Origin: CAYHWW01 sp964360145
Lineage (GTDB): Bacteria > Bdellovibrionota > UBA1018 > CAYHWW01
Direction of reading: 5' to 3'
Assembly (NCBI GenBank): GCA_964360145.1
Contig: CAYHWW010000165.1
Location: 1 to 7,396, forward strand
DNA length: 7,396 bases
Numbering within the stretch: position 1 is the stretch's first letter; every line of letters starts with the position of its first letter. Below, piece by piece: positions 1 through 6,305 of this stretch. The position numbers and the translations under genes were made by a program. The notes under the pieces are model-generated. The model did no database searches, had not been told where the DNA came from, and saw nothing but the letters and a program-made list of their open reading frames with translations.

Positions 1-1058
1 AGCATGCCATCGATGAGGAGGCCGCCCAGGGTGTTGCCGCAGATCTCGCCGAGGCTCTCGCTGGTGAGCAGCACGGCGAATGCGGTGTTTCTCTGGGCGT
101 CCCCTTCCGTTGCCGCGGCGAGGTCCACGTTGAGTTGCGGGCCGAGGAGAGCGTCGCCCAGGGCGAAGAGGCCAATGCCGGAGACGAGCATGACTGCGCT
201 GCCGCCGACGAAGTAGAGGCCCAGGCCCAGCAGCACTGAGACGGCGGCGACGGCGTACTTCCTAGCCGCACGCATCCGCGGGCAGTACTTCATCAGGGCC
301 ATTTGCCAAAGGATCGCGCCGAGCCCCTCCGTGGAGAAGAGAAAACCCCGCAGGGAAACCTGGGCAGGGTGGATCTTGTGGATCAGCGCGATGCCCGTGA
401 TGGAAAGACCGATGGCGGCCCAAAAGAGGAGCTGGCCGGCGTAGATGCGGCAAAGGGTCGGAGTGAGGACCTGTTTCAGCGCAGCCAACGTGATTCTCTT
501 ACGACCAGCAGCGGCGCTGGACCTCAGCCCCCGGGCCACCACCGCGGCGTTCAGCAGCTCCAGCAGCGCGCAGAGGGGCAACAGGGGCCAAAGGAGATTT
601 TTGTTTACCAGCATCATGGCAAGAAGGGGCCCTGTGATGACGCCGGCGTTCATGAGGATGTGCATGAAGCTGAAAACTTGTTGGCGCTTCGGGCCCGCTT
701 GGTCGGCGATGGCTGTGCGCAGGGCCGGACGCCCCAGGGCGCCTCCAAGGCCGATGAGGGCGGCAAAGACGAAGAGCATGGGGTAGCTGGGTGAGGTGGC
801 CAGGAGGGCCATGGCCGCCAGGCGCAGAGCGGAGGCGGCCACCAGCAGTGCGCCGGGCCGGACGCCGAAGGAAAGCAGGGAGAGGATAATGGTGAGGCCG
901 TTCTCCACCAGGCTCTTCGCTGACAGCACGGCGGTGATGGCCACCGCGGAGAGGGCGTGGCTCTTTTGCGAATAGGCGCCGAGCACGGGATAAACCATGA
1001 ACTGGTTCACGTTGAAGAGCAGCACGAGGAGCAATGTGAAAGGGAGGGGAGAGGTCAT
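1..1058 (-). CDS. MFS multidrug-type transporter, C-terminus cut by window edge
   Basis: Reading the minus strand from ATG at 1056-1058 gives an uninterrupted frame of 352 residues running off the window edge. It is very hydrophobic, with about eleven predicted membrane segments, so it is an inner-membrane secondary transporter of the major facilitator superfamily. The best family mark is the TM4-loop-TM5 stretch at residues 101-145: a glycine-rich helix, GRPALRTAIADQAGPKRQQ, then a helix ending in NAGVITGPLL. This resembles the DHA1 drug/H+ antiporter group (MdtH/YttB-like). The usual loop 2-3 motif A is weak (SFGVRPG, residues 63-69). A basic loop 8-9 (KYCPRMRAARK) separates the halves. MFS proteins are usually about 390-400 residues, so roughly 40 are missing. 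It starts 23 nt after the Fic gene and may be cotranscribed with it, although no good ribosome-binding site is visible. The substrate cannot be inferred. Confidence 0.88.
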   Translation of the reverse strand, partial: MTSPLPFTLLLVLLFNVNQFMVYPVLGAYSQKSHALSAVAITAVLSAKSLVENGLTIILSLLSFGVRPGALLVAASALRLAAMALLATSPSYPMLFVFAALIGLGGALGRPALRTAIADQAGPKRQQVFSFMHILMNAGVITGPLLAMMLVNKNLLWPLLPLCALLELLNAAVVARGLRSSAAAGRKRITLAALKQVLTPTLCRIYAGQLLFWAAIGLSITGIALIHKIHPAQVSLRGFLFSTEGLGAILWQMALMKYCPRMRAARKYAVAAVSVLLGLGLYFVGGSAVMLVSGIGLFALGDALLGPQLNVDLAAATEGDAQRNTAFAVLLTSESLGEICGNTLGGLLIDGM

Positions 1059-1081
1059 GGCGTAGGGGGTTTTTAAGACCG

Positions 1082-2149
1082 CTACCCCCGCGCCTTGATC
1101 CGATAAACCGTGGAGCGGCCGCCGCCCACTTGCTCGATGAGACCGGTTTTCATGAGTGTGTTTATGTCAGCAACAGCTTGGGTTCTACCAACACCGAGCA
1201 GGTCAGCGTATTCCCCTGCCCGTAGCCGCCCATGTCTGCGAAACAGCGCTTCGGCTTTGGTGAGCCGCTCAGCCTCGGGGCCATCAGGCGTAGACGCCAA
1301 GGCCGGGGCTAGTTTTGTGACGCGGCTTAAGGCCTCATCATAGGTTTCCGAGAGGCATTGGAGCCAGTAGATGACCCAGCGATGAATGTCTTGGCCTGGC
1401 GGGATGTCATAATAATTGTTTGCCTGCAATTCTCGTAGGGAGCGGTAATAGGCGCCGCGGTTTCGTTCATGTTGTTTTTCCAGGGCAGCATATCGCTCAA
1501 CATCATAACCGGCCGCGGTGAGAATGCCGTTGGTGAGCAGTCGGGCGAGTCTTCCGTTGCCATCCATGAAGGGATGGATCGTAACAAATTCGAAGTGGAA
1601 CTGGGCGGCAAGAATCAATGGACTGCTCCTAGCCTTGCGCTGTGCCCGTAGCCAACGAAGCAGGCCCTTCATCAGGGGTGCGACGTCGCGCCATTCAGGA
1701 GCCATGTAGACGATGGCGCGTGTTTTAGCATCCTGTACGACACACTGTGCTTCTCTATAATGACCGCGCAGATGGCCCTTCACAATGCCCTTTAATATTT
1801 CGGCGTGAATCCGCAAAACCCACTCGTCGTTGAAGGCTCTTTTTTTAAGAGACCACTCCCGCACCATGCGTCTTGCGCGGGCATAGTTCAAAATTTCATG
1901 GAGATCACGGGTCGGGGATCGATTCGTTTTGGTCGATAGCAGAGCTTGCGTGACTTGATCCCGGGTGAATGGGTTGCCCTCGATTTTTGTCGAAAAATGG
2001 ACTGCATCTACAGCGGCTACCGCTTCGATGTCCTCAGCGGCATGAACACTGTGACGGTGAGCGGAGAGTTCGCCTTGCTTACGAGAAATAGACTCGATGA
2101 GCGCAAGAATGTTAGCATCGAGGCTGACTTTCGAGGGAGAGAAGGTCAC
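1082..2149 (-). CDS. Class II Fic-domain protein (probable AMP-transferase) with C-terminal winged helix
   Basis: A 355-residue protein with a complete Fic core. The signature HPFMDGNGRLAR is at residues 192-203, with catalytic H192, D196 for the metal and R200/R203 for phosphates. A flap-like GHYREAQCVV is at 129-138. Family knowledge: Fic proteins usually move AMP from ATP to Ser/Thr/Tyr hydroxyls of target proteins. An N-terminal inhibitory helix matching (S/T)xxxE(G/N) is present as S53-T-K-I-E57-G58, which places it in class II, where the Glu blocks productive ATP binding until relieved. Residues about 296-352 look like a winged helix-turn-helix, so it may also bind DNA. The start is GTG at 2147-2149; the upstream frame closes with TGA at 2171-2173, and the ATG at 2164-2166 is out of frame and terminates after six codons. 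The Shine-Dalgarno sequence is weak. Three 11-bp repeats lie just upstream. No toxin-antitoxin partner is visible, as expected for an internally inhibited Fic. Cytoplasmic. Confidence 0.94.
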   Translation of the reverse strand: MTFSPSKVSLDANILALIESISRKQGELSAHRHSVHAAEDIEAVAAVDAVHFSTKIEGNPFTRDQVTQALLSTKTNRSPTRDLHEILNYARARRMVREWSLKKRAFNDEWVLRIHAEILKGIVKGHLRGHYREAQCVVQDAKTRAIVYMAPEWRDVAPLMKGLLRWLRAQRKARSSPLILAAQFHFEFVTIHPFMDGNGRLARLLTNGILTAAGYDVERYAALEKQHERNRGAYYRSLRELQANNYYDIPPGQDIHRWVIYWLQCLSETYDEALSRVTKLAPALASTPDGPEAERLTKAEALFRRHGRLRAGEYADLLGVGRTQAVADINTLMKTGLIEQVGGGRSTVYRIKARG

Positions 2150-2166
2150 GTTTTCCAGGATATCAT

Positions 2167-2199
2167 TCTTTCACTATTCTTTCACTAATCTTTCACTTG
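2167..2199. repeat. Three tandem 11-bp repeats upstream of the Fic gene
   Basis: On the plus strand the units are TCTTTCACTAT (2167-2177), TCTTTCACTAA (2178-2188) and TCTTTCACTTG (2189-2199). The first nine bases are identical in all three, and the period is 11 bp, about one helical turn. The array begins 18 bp upstream of the Fic GTG start and overlaps the last codons and the TAG stop (2185-2187) of the upstream lipoprotein gene. Same-face spacing suggests protein binding, perhaps autoregulation by the winged helix of the Fic protein; that is inference. Slippage could also change the copy number. Confidence 0.8.
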
Positions 2200-2898
2200 C
2201 CCGTGCGTCACCTCAGAGTGCCGCAGCCACAGCATGGCCTCGGCCCAGGCGGAATCATCACAGCTGCCCCCCTGTAAGCAGGGTACCGCACGGGAGGCCC
2301 ACCAATAATGAAGGGTAAACCCCGGCGCCGGTTCCGGAAGGGCCACTGACTGGGCTCCATCGGCGAGGAGCACCCAGGTGGCTTGACGGGCACTGACCCC
2401 CTGGCCATGGGGCGCTTGCAACCACGCCATGAGCCCACCCGCGGCGAGGCGGGCCACGGCCCCTCCAGATCCGGGGCTCAACGTGGGTGCTTTCAAACCC
2501 AAGGGCTGAGTGAAGCGCTGCTCTCCCCTCACCCAATCCGCACCACCGCGGCCCTGGCAAACGATGGCAAGCACAAGGCCCGGGCCGCTGCGGCTCAGCG
2601 CCTCTTGGGCTTTTTCATCTTCCAGCGAAAGCACAAAGGCTCCGCCGGATTGATGAACCAGCCGCCACGCAGATACCCAAGACGCCGTCTCCGCGGCATT
2701 GCGGATCTCGAAACGACAGCTCACCACCGCGGGCATGCCGCCCGCCGCTTGGGCCACGAACTGACGGGGCTCCTCGCCATTGCTGACGAGGCTAGACGAA
2801 GCAAAGAGCGCTCGGGGCGCCCCTCTGCCCGGGGGCTCCGCCGCGGAGCCAGCGTCGTCGGAGCCACAAGCAGCCGCAAAAAGAGCTAAACATAAAAT
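2185..2898 (-). CDS. Predicted lipoprotein, start lost in assembly gap (3' part)
   Basis: This is the 237-residue C-terminal part of an exported protein. The visible portion opens with ILCLALFAAAC, a hydrophobic segment ending in a lipobox-like AAAC at C11, followed by GSDDAGSAAEPPGRG, a typical flexible linker after a lipidated cysteine. Only the initiator and a few basic residues should therefore be missing, inside the N run. Mature cysteines at visible positions 61, 114, 207 and 213 could form two disulfides, and the stretch 56-120 alternates like a beta-sandwich; both are inferences. I do not recognise the family. The only ATG near the gap edge is in another frame and does not give a signal peptide. 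The stop TAG (2185-2187) lies inside the 11-bp repeats that precede the Fic gene. The frame continues through the Ns into the upstream gene only by chance, and the two should be kept separate. Confidence 0.75.
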   Translation of the reverse strand: MLCLALFAAACGSDDAGSAAEPPGRGAPRALFASSSLVSNGEEPRQFVAQAAGGMPAVVSCRFEIRNAAETASWVSAWRLVHQSGGAFVLSLEDEKAQEALSRSGPGLVLAIVCQGRGGADWVRGEQRFTQPLGLKAPTLSPGSGGAVARLAAGGLMAWLQAPHGQGVSARQATWVLLADGAQSVALPEPAPGFTLHYWWASRAVPCLQGGSCDDSAWAEAMLWLRHSEVTHGQVKD

Positions 2899-2998
2899 NN
2901 NNNNNNNNNNNNNNNNNNNNNNNNNNNNNNNNNNNNNNNNNNNNNNNNNNNNNNNNNNNNNNNNNNNNNNNNNNNNNNNNNNNNNNNNNNNNNNNNNN
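2899..2998. other. Assembly gap, 100 Ns
   Basis: Exactly 100 N characters, the conventional filler for a scaffold gap of unknown size. The gap hides the 3' end of the secreted-protein gene on its right, the start of the lipoprotein gene on its left, and possibly further genes. Any reading frame carried across it is meaningless. Confidence 0.98.
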
Positions 2999-3792
2999 GC
3001 GGACAAATCAAGTTCCGTGAAGCCAACCCATGGGGCGCAGAGCCACGGCAGAATGTTCTGAGCCTGGGGCGCTTGAGCCAAAGAAGCCCGAGGTGTGGCG
3101 CGGCATCCCTCTTCATTGATGCGCCTCACCTCGAAGCGATGGGGCAAGACGACGGATGCCGTGCCTGCGCTGAGCGCAGTGGCAGATGCGCTGGCGTTAC
3201 AAGCCCATGCGATATCTGGGGCAGTGAAAAGGTTGAGACTCCCTCCAGGGAGAGCGATGGCCGCCCCCAGCGGAGTCAAACCTGCCTGTGCCGTGAATGA
3301 ACCTGAAGAGGACAATGAAGCCCCCCACATACCACCCGAACCCTGTGGTGAAGCGAACGCATCAGCCACTGTCACCAGGCTGTCCAAGCTGGGAATGCCG
3401 TAGCCAGAACCAGGGGTAGTGCTCGCGACGAGCTGGCATTCGTGAATGGCACCCAAACCCTCGGTCACTTGATTTGTGCAAGATGCTGAAAATGAGACAA
3501 AACCGGAGAGAGGTACTACCCGATACCGAGAGTACACGTAGGGGTCAGAAGGCACGGGCAGCGCACCTTGGGCGCCCAAGCCATCCACCGCACCGGACCA
3601 GCCGAGGTGAAGATTTTGGCACATGAGGTTCTCGGGTGGGCACGTACGCCCCCTTCCTGTCATGGCCCTGCAATCGTCCTCCGGCACATATTCGCATGTG
3701 TGGTGAGCGCCATCGGCGCTGTAGCGGATGGTGCTCGAAAGCTCCGCATGAGCTGAAACAACCGTCAAGAACATCAAAAACAGGATTTTCAT
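2999..3792 (-). CDS. Secreted cysteine-containing protein, C-terminus lost in assembly gap
   Basis: The first 264 residues, plus a partial Ala codon, are visible. The N-terminus MKILFLMFLTVVSAHA ends in a signal peptidase I site (AHA before ELSS), so the product is periplasmic, surface-exposed or secreted. It has no lipobox. Nine cysteines are visible, at 33, 41, 51, 58, 105, 119, 198, 230 and 252, four of them clustered in residues 33-58; this suggests a disulfide-stabilised fold. Residues 125-215 are rich in Gly, Ser and Ala. I recognise no family. The ATG overlaps the TGA of the upstream lipoprotein gene (ATGA, 3789-3792), and a strong Shine-Dalgarno sequence, GGAGG, lies 6 nt upstream, so the start is well supported. 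It is the third gene of the envelope operon. The gap prevents stating its true length. Confidence 0.78.
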
Positions 3793-4469
3793 AATAGACC
3801 TCCACCTAAAGTTTCAAGACACGGTATGTTGCCCGCCCCCGCGCAAGACAGCAGCCACCGCTCGCTGCCGCTCTGGCCATCCACCCAAGACAGTGCTGCA
3901 AAGACATTTTTCAGCTGCAGATACATCTGACCCTCGGCACCGGGCTGCTGAGCCAATCCCTGAGCCCAAACTCGCCAGGCCTCCGCGCTCTCCAATGCTT
4001 CGGGCCAGGAGCTCGCCATACTCAGGGCCCCTTTTCGGTAGCCCTGTGCCCGCAGGGCCAAGGCGATGAATACCGCATGGTCCTCGCTCCAGGGACCGGC
4101 ACTCAACCTCAAGAGCCCATCCGCGGGGAACGAGAGCCCCGCCGCGGCAAGGGGGATCATGCGGGCCACCAAATGATGCAGGCCATTGAGATCACCCACA
4201 CTGAAAGCCGCTGTTCCGCGAGACTCCTGTACAAGGGCACTGATGCGTTCCAGATAAGTCTGGGCATCCACCACGGGGCCGCGGCTGTACTCCGTCAAAT
4301 GACCGAGGCGCACACTGAAGGATTCATTGGCCACCACCCCCGAAGGTGCCACCGCTCCTCCAGACACTGCGGTCTTCCCGCCGGACACCGGCGCTTCTTC
4401 CTTTTCGCGAGAACACCCCATCAACACCAATAGCGCTGCCGCCAAGGACAGCATCATGACTTTTTTCAT
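3789..4469 (-). CDS. Predicted lipoprotein of unknown function, 226 aa
   Basis: The signal peptide MKKVMMLSLAAALLVLMGC has a basic start, a hydrophobic core and a lipobox at L16-M-G-C19. The following residue is Ser, which under the usual +2 rule favours the outer membrane. A Gly/Ser/Ala/Val-rich linker (residues 26-45) follows. The mature part (about 50-205) looks mostly alpha-helical, with Ala/Leu-rich segments such as ALALRAQGYRKGALSMASSW that are reminiscent of TPR-like helical pairs, though no consensus repeat is convincing. Two cysteines near the end (C209 and C217) could form a disulfide. The ATG is at 4467-4469, overlapping the upstream stop by 4 bp, with GGAG 8 nt upstream. Its own TGA overlaps the next gene's ATG in the same way. 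No family recognised. Confidence 0.87.
   Translation of the reverse strand: MKKVMMLSLAAALLVLMGCSREKEEAPVSGGKTAVSGGAVAPSGVVANESFSVRLGHLTEYSRGPVVDAQTYLERISALVQESRGTAAFSVGDLNGLHHLVARMIPLAAAGLSFPADGLLRLSAGPWSEDHAVFIALALRAQGYRKGALSMASSWPEALESAEAWRVWAQGLAQQPGAEGQMYLQLKNVFAALSWVDGQSGSERWLLSCAGAGNIPCLETLGGGLL
3798..3807 (-). promoter_or_regulatory. Strong ribosome-binding site for the secreted-protein gene
   Basis: The minus strand reads AGGTGGAGGT, whose GGAGG core ends 6 nt before the ATG at 3790-3792. It lies inside the last codons of the upstream lipoprotein gene (the GGT GGA GGT glycine codons) and fixes the start. Together with the ATGA overlap it points to coupled translation. Confidence 0.75.
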
Positions 4470-4825
4470 TTTATAACTCCTAGTTCTACGTTCACTTCGT
4501 CTTCACCACCGCCGGACTGCCCTTCCATCAAAGGCTGACGCTGATCATCCATGGCCGTGGCGACCCAGTGGCCCTCCTCGTCAGCGGACAGCCCCTCGGG
4601 TAATTCTATGTCCGCCTCCAAGCCCGCCCTCACCCCCTGGACGGGGCGTTCCATGACGGGATGGGCTTCACCCTCGGCATCATCGTAACGAAGGGCGACC
4701 CAGGCCACGGACTCACTGAGAGCTTGACTCTCAGCGTCCTGGGAAACGGACATGGAAATGCTGTGAGGGCCTCCAGCACAGCCTGTAATCAACAGAGACA
4801 CGGCAACGGTAAAGATTAGATTCAT
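4466..4825 (-). CDS. Small predicted lipoprotein, 119 aa, first gene of the envelope operon
   Basis: It starts with MNLIFTVAVSLLITGC, a signal peptide with lipobox I13-T-G-C16; Ala at +2 predicts outer-membrane sorting. The 103-residue mature part is strongly acidic, with many Glu and Asp residues, and appears beta-rich, with a GGGED segment near the end. No family recognised. The ATG at 4823-4825 has no clear Shine-Dalgarno sequence, so it may be translated from a short leader. It is the promoter-proximal gene: 43 bp upstream, divergent, lies the HD-phosphohydrolase gene, with a 20-bp palindrome between them. The stop TGA overlaps the next ATG (ATGA, 4466-4469), so cotranscription and coupled translation are likely. 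Confidence 0.85.
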   Translation of the reverse strand: MNLIFTVAVSLLITGCAGGPHSISMSVSQDAESQALSESVAWVALRYDDAEGEAHPVMERPVQGVRAGLEADIELPEGLSADEEGHWVATAMDDQRQPLMEGQSGGGEDEVNVELGVIK

Positions 4826-4859
4826 GAGCTAGCGCGGGTAGCAATCGGCGTGCCATACT

Positions 4860-4879
4860 GATTTCGCCATGGCGAAATC
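4860..4879. promoter_or_regulatory. Perfect 20-bp palindrome over the HD-gene start codon
   Basis: GATTTCGCCATGGCGAAATC is a perfect inverted repeat with no spacer; the ATG at 4869-4871 lies at its centre. It occupies one end of the 43-bp region between divergent genes, 35 bp from the start of the lipoprotein operon. The form fits an operator for a dimeric repressor controlling one or both promoters. An mRNA hairpin over the start codon is possible but less likely, because there is no loop. If the HD protein really starts at the in-frame ATG at 4890, the palindrome lies wholly upstream of that coding region. Confidence 0.6.
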
Positions 4880-6296
4880 GCATCGTAAGATGAAGTGGGG
4901 TCAAATTTACGACAATCTCTACGGGTTCATCCGCATCACGGAGACCGAAGAGAGAATCATCAACTCGCCCTTCTACCAGCGCCTGCGCTGGATCAAGCAA
5001 CTGGGCTTCGCCAACTACATCTTCCCTGGGGCGGAACACACGCGCTTCGCCCACGCCATCGGCGTGCTCCATTCCGTGGACTGCATGGTGAGGGCCATTG
5101 GCAAAGAGGTGCCGGATGAGCGCCTCTTCAACCCCAAGGCGGTGGACAAGGCCTCGCTTTTTCATAAGTCTTGTCGGCTAGCAGCACTGCTCCACGACAT
5201 CGGCACCTTCCCCTTTTCCCATTCCATTGAAGAGTCCTACATCCGCCACGGTTTCGAACTGCAGAAGAAGGGGCGCTTGCCCGGAAAGCAGTTGCCCAGC
5301 AACCATGAGCACCTGGGCAGCTTCATCGTGAAGAACACCGACTTCGACCGGGGGCTCACCCGCATCCTCGAAGATGACGGCATCGATGCGAAATCCCTCT
5401 CCCGCTACATCAAGGGTGAAGCCGACGACATGGTGGCCAATCAGCTCCTGCACTCTGATCTGGATGCGGACCGCATGGATTACCTGGTCCGGGATGCTCA
5501 CCATACCGGTATCAATTACGGTCACATTGACCGGGACTACATTCTTTACCACCTGGACACCTTCCGCACGCCCAGCGGCAAAGAGATGTTGGGAGTGCGG
5601 GAAAAAGCGCTTCACGCCGTGGAAGACTTCCTCCTGGCGCGCTTCGCCTGGTACTCCCAGGTGGTCAAAAACCCCAGTTCCGCCAAGTATGACGTGCTCG
5701 CGGCCCATGTGGCCTCTCGTCTCTTGAAGGAAGGCCTCATCCTCCAGTTTCATGAGCTGCTCAGCATGGCTCAGGCTGACCCTGAGCGTTTCTACGGCTT
5801 CAATGACATCTATTTCATGAACCTTGTGCAAAACACCTACTGGGATAAACGCATCGATGACCCCATCGCCAACGAGCAGATGCGCATGCTCATCTACCGC
5901 ATCCCCCCCCACACGGTGCGCCTGCCGGAGTTCAACCATAGCGTGCTCGAGCTCGACGCCAAGGGCCGCGTCAAAGGCAAAGAAAAAGCCGTGCAACGCC
6001 TGAAAGACAAGGTGGCCGACATCGAGCGGCTCTTCCAGCGCAAAGGCACGGGAAAAGAGTGGATCCTGGCGGATCTGCCCTCCAAAGACGTCGTATTTTC
6101 AAGGCCTGCCCGCCACGGGGGCATGAATGAACGGGATCCCCTCAAAATCATCGGATCCGACGGCAAGGGGCGCCATCTCTCAGAGGTGAGCGAGTCACTG
6201 GCAAGCAAGCTCGTGCGCTATGTGAACTTCATCCCCAATGTTTACGCAAACGACGCCGCCATCAAGCTCATGAAGGCAAACCGAGTCATCAAGTAG
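4869..6296 (+). CDS. HD-domain phosphohydrolase (SAMHD1-like, COG1078 type; possible dNTPase)
   Basis: A 475-residue cytoplasmic protein with the full motif order of the COG1078/SAMHD1 group: RLRWIKQLG (38-46), FPGAEHTRFAHAIGVLHS (52-69), ALLHDIGTFPFSH (106-118), NHEHLGS (145-151) and SDLDADRMDYLVRDA (196-210). By family alignment the metal ligands are H62, H109, D110 and D201, so the phosphohydrolase fold is intact. Related enzymes hydrolyse dNTPs to nucleoside plus triphosphate; the substrate here is inference. Oddly, the usual HDxGH reads HDIGT, with Thr113 in place of the second His. The C-terminal 180 residues are charged and less conserved. ATG 4869 has no visible Shine-Dalgarno sequence; the in-frame ATG at 4890 (M8, giving MKWGQIYDNLYG) is an alternative, since conserved sequence begins about there. 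It is divergent from the lipoprotein operon and convergent with the metzincin gene, with 9 bp between stops and no terminator seen. Confidence 0.93.
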   Translation: MAKSHRKMKWGQIYDNLYGFIRITETEERIINSPFYQRLRWIKQLGFANYIFPGAEHTRFAHAIGVLHSVDCMVRAIGKEVPDERLFNPKAVDKASLFHKSCRLAALLHDIGTFPFSHSIEESYIRHGFELQKKGRLPGKQLPSNHEHLGSFIVKNTDFDRGLTRILEDDGIDAKSLSRYIKGEADDMVANQLLHSDLDADRMDYLVRDAHHTGINYGHIDRDYILYHLDTFRTPSGKEMLGVREKALHAVEDFLLARFAWYSQVVKNPSSAKYDVLAAHVASRLLKEGLILQFHELLSMAQADPERFYGFNDIYFMNLVQNTYWDKRIDDPIANEQMRMLIYRIPPHTVRLPEFNHSVLELDAKGRVKGKEKAVQRLKDKVADIERLFQRKGTGKEWILADLPSKDVVFSRPARHGGMNERDPLKIIGSDGKGRHLSEVSESLASKLVRYVNFIPNVYANDAAIKLMKANRVIK

Positions 6297-6305
6297 GGCA
6301 CATCC

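Noticed and set aside
303..794. 163-residue plus-strand frame and an overlapping 113-residue frame inside the MFS region
   Set aside because: Hydrophilic or composition-driven sequences with no motifs. The minus-strand frame there gives a clear transporter with membrane helices.
1065..1089. Inverted repeat GGGGGT / ACCCCC between the Fic stop and the MFS start
   Set aside because: Only a 6-bp stem with a 13-nt loop and no T-run on the transcribed strand. Too weak for a terminator, and likely chance in a G/C-run region.
2383..2889. 168-residue plus-strand frame opposite the gap-flanking lipoprotein
   Set aside because: Low-complexity, Arg/Gly-rich translation without domains. The minus strand has a lipobox and a coherent operon position.
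3545..3805. 86-residue minus-strand frame starting at 3805, overlapping the secreted-protein gene
   Set aside because: Its start falls inside the strong GGAGG site that serves the ATG at 3790-3792, and the product has no signal peptide or motif.
5178..5996. 272-residue open frame on the minus strand inside the HD gene
   Set aside because: It is the mirror of a GC-rich coding frame. The plus strand carries the ordered HD family motifs across the same bases.
6297..6305. Possible bidirectional terminator between the convergent HD and metzincin genes
   Set aside because: The spacer is 9 bp, and I see no GC-rich stem with a T-run on either side.
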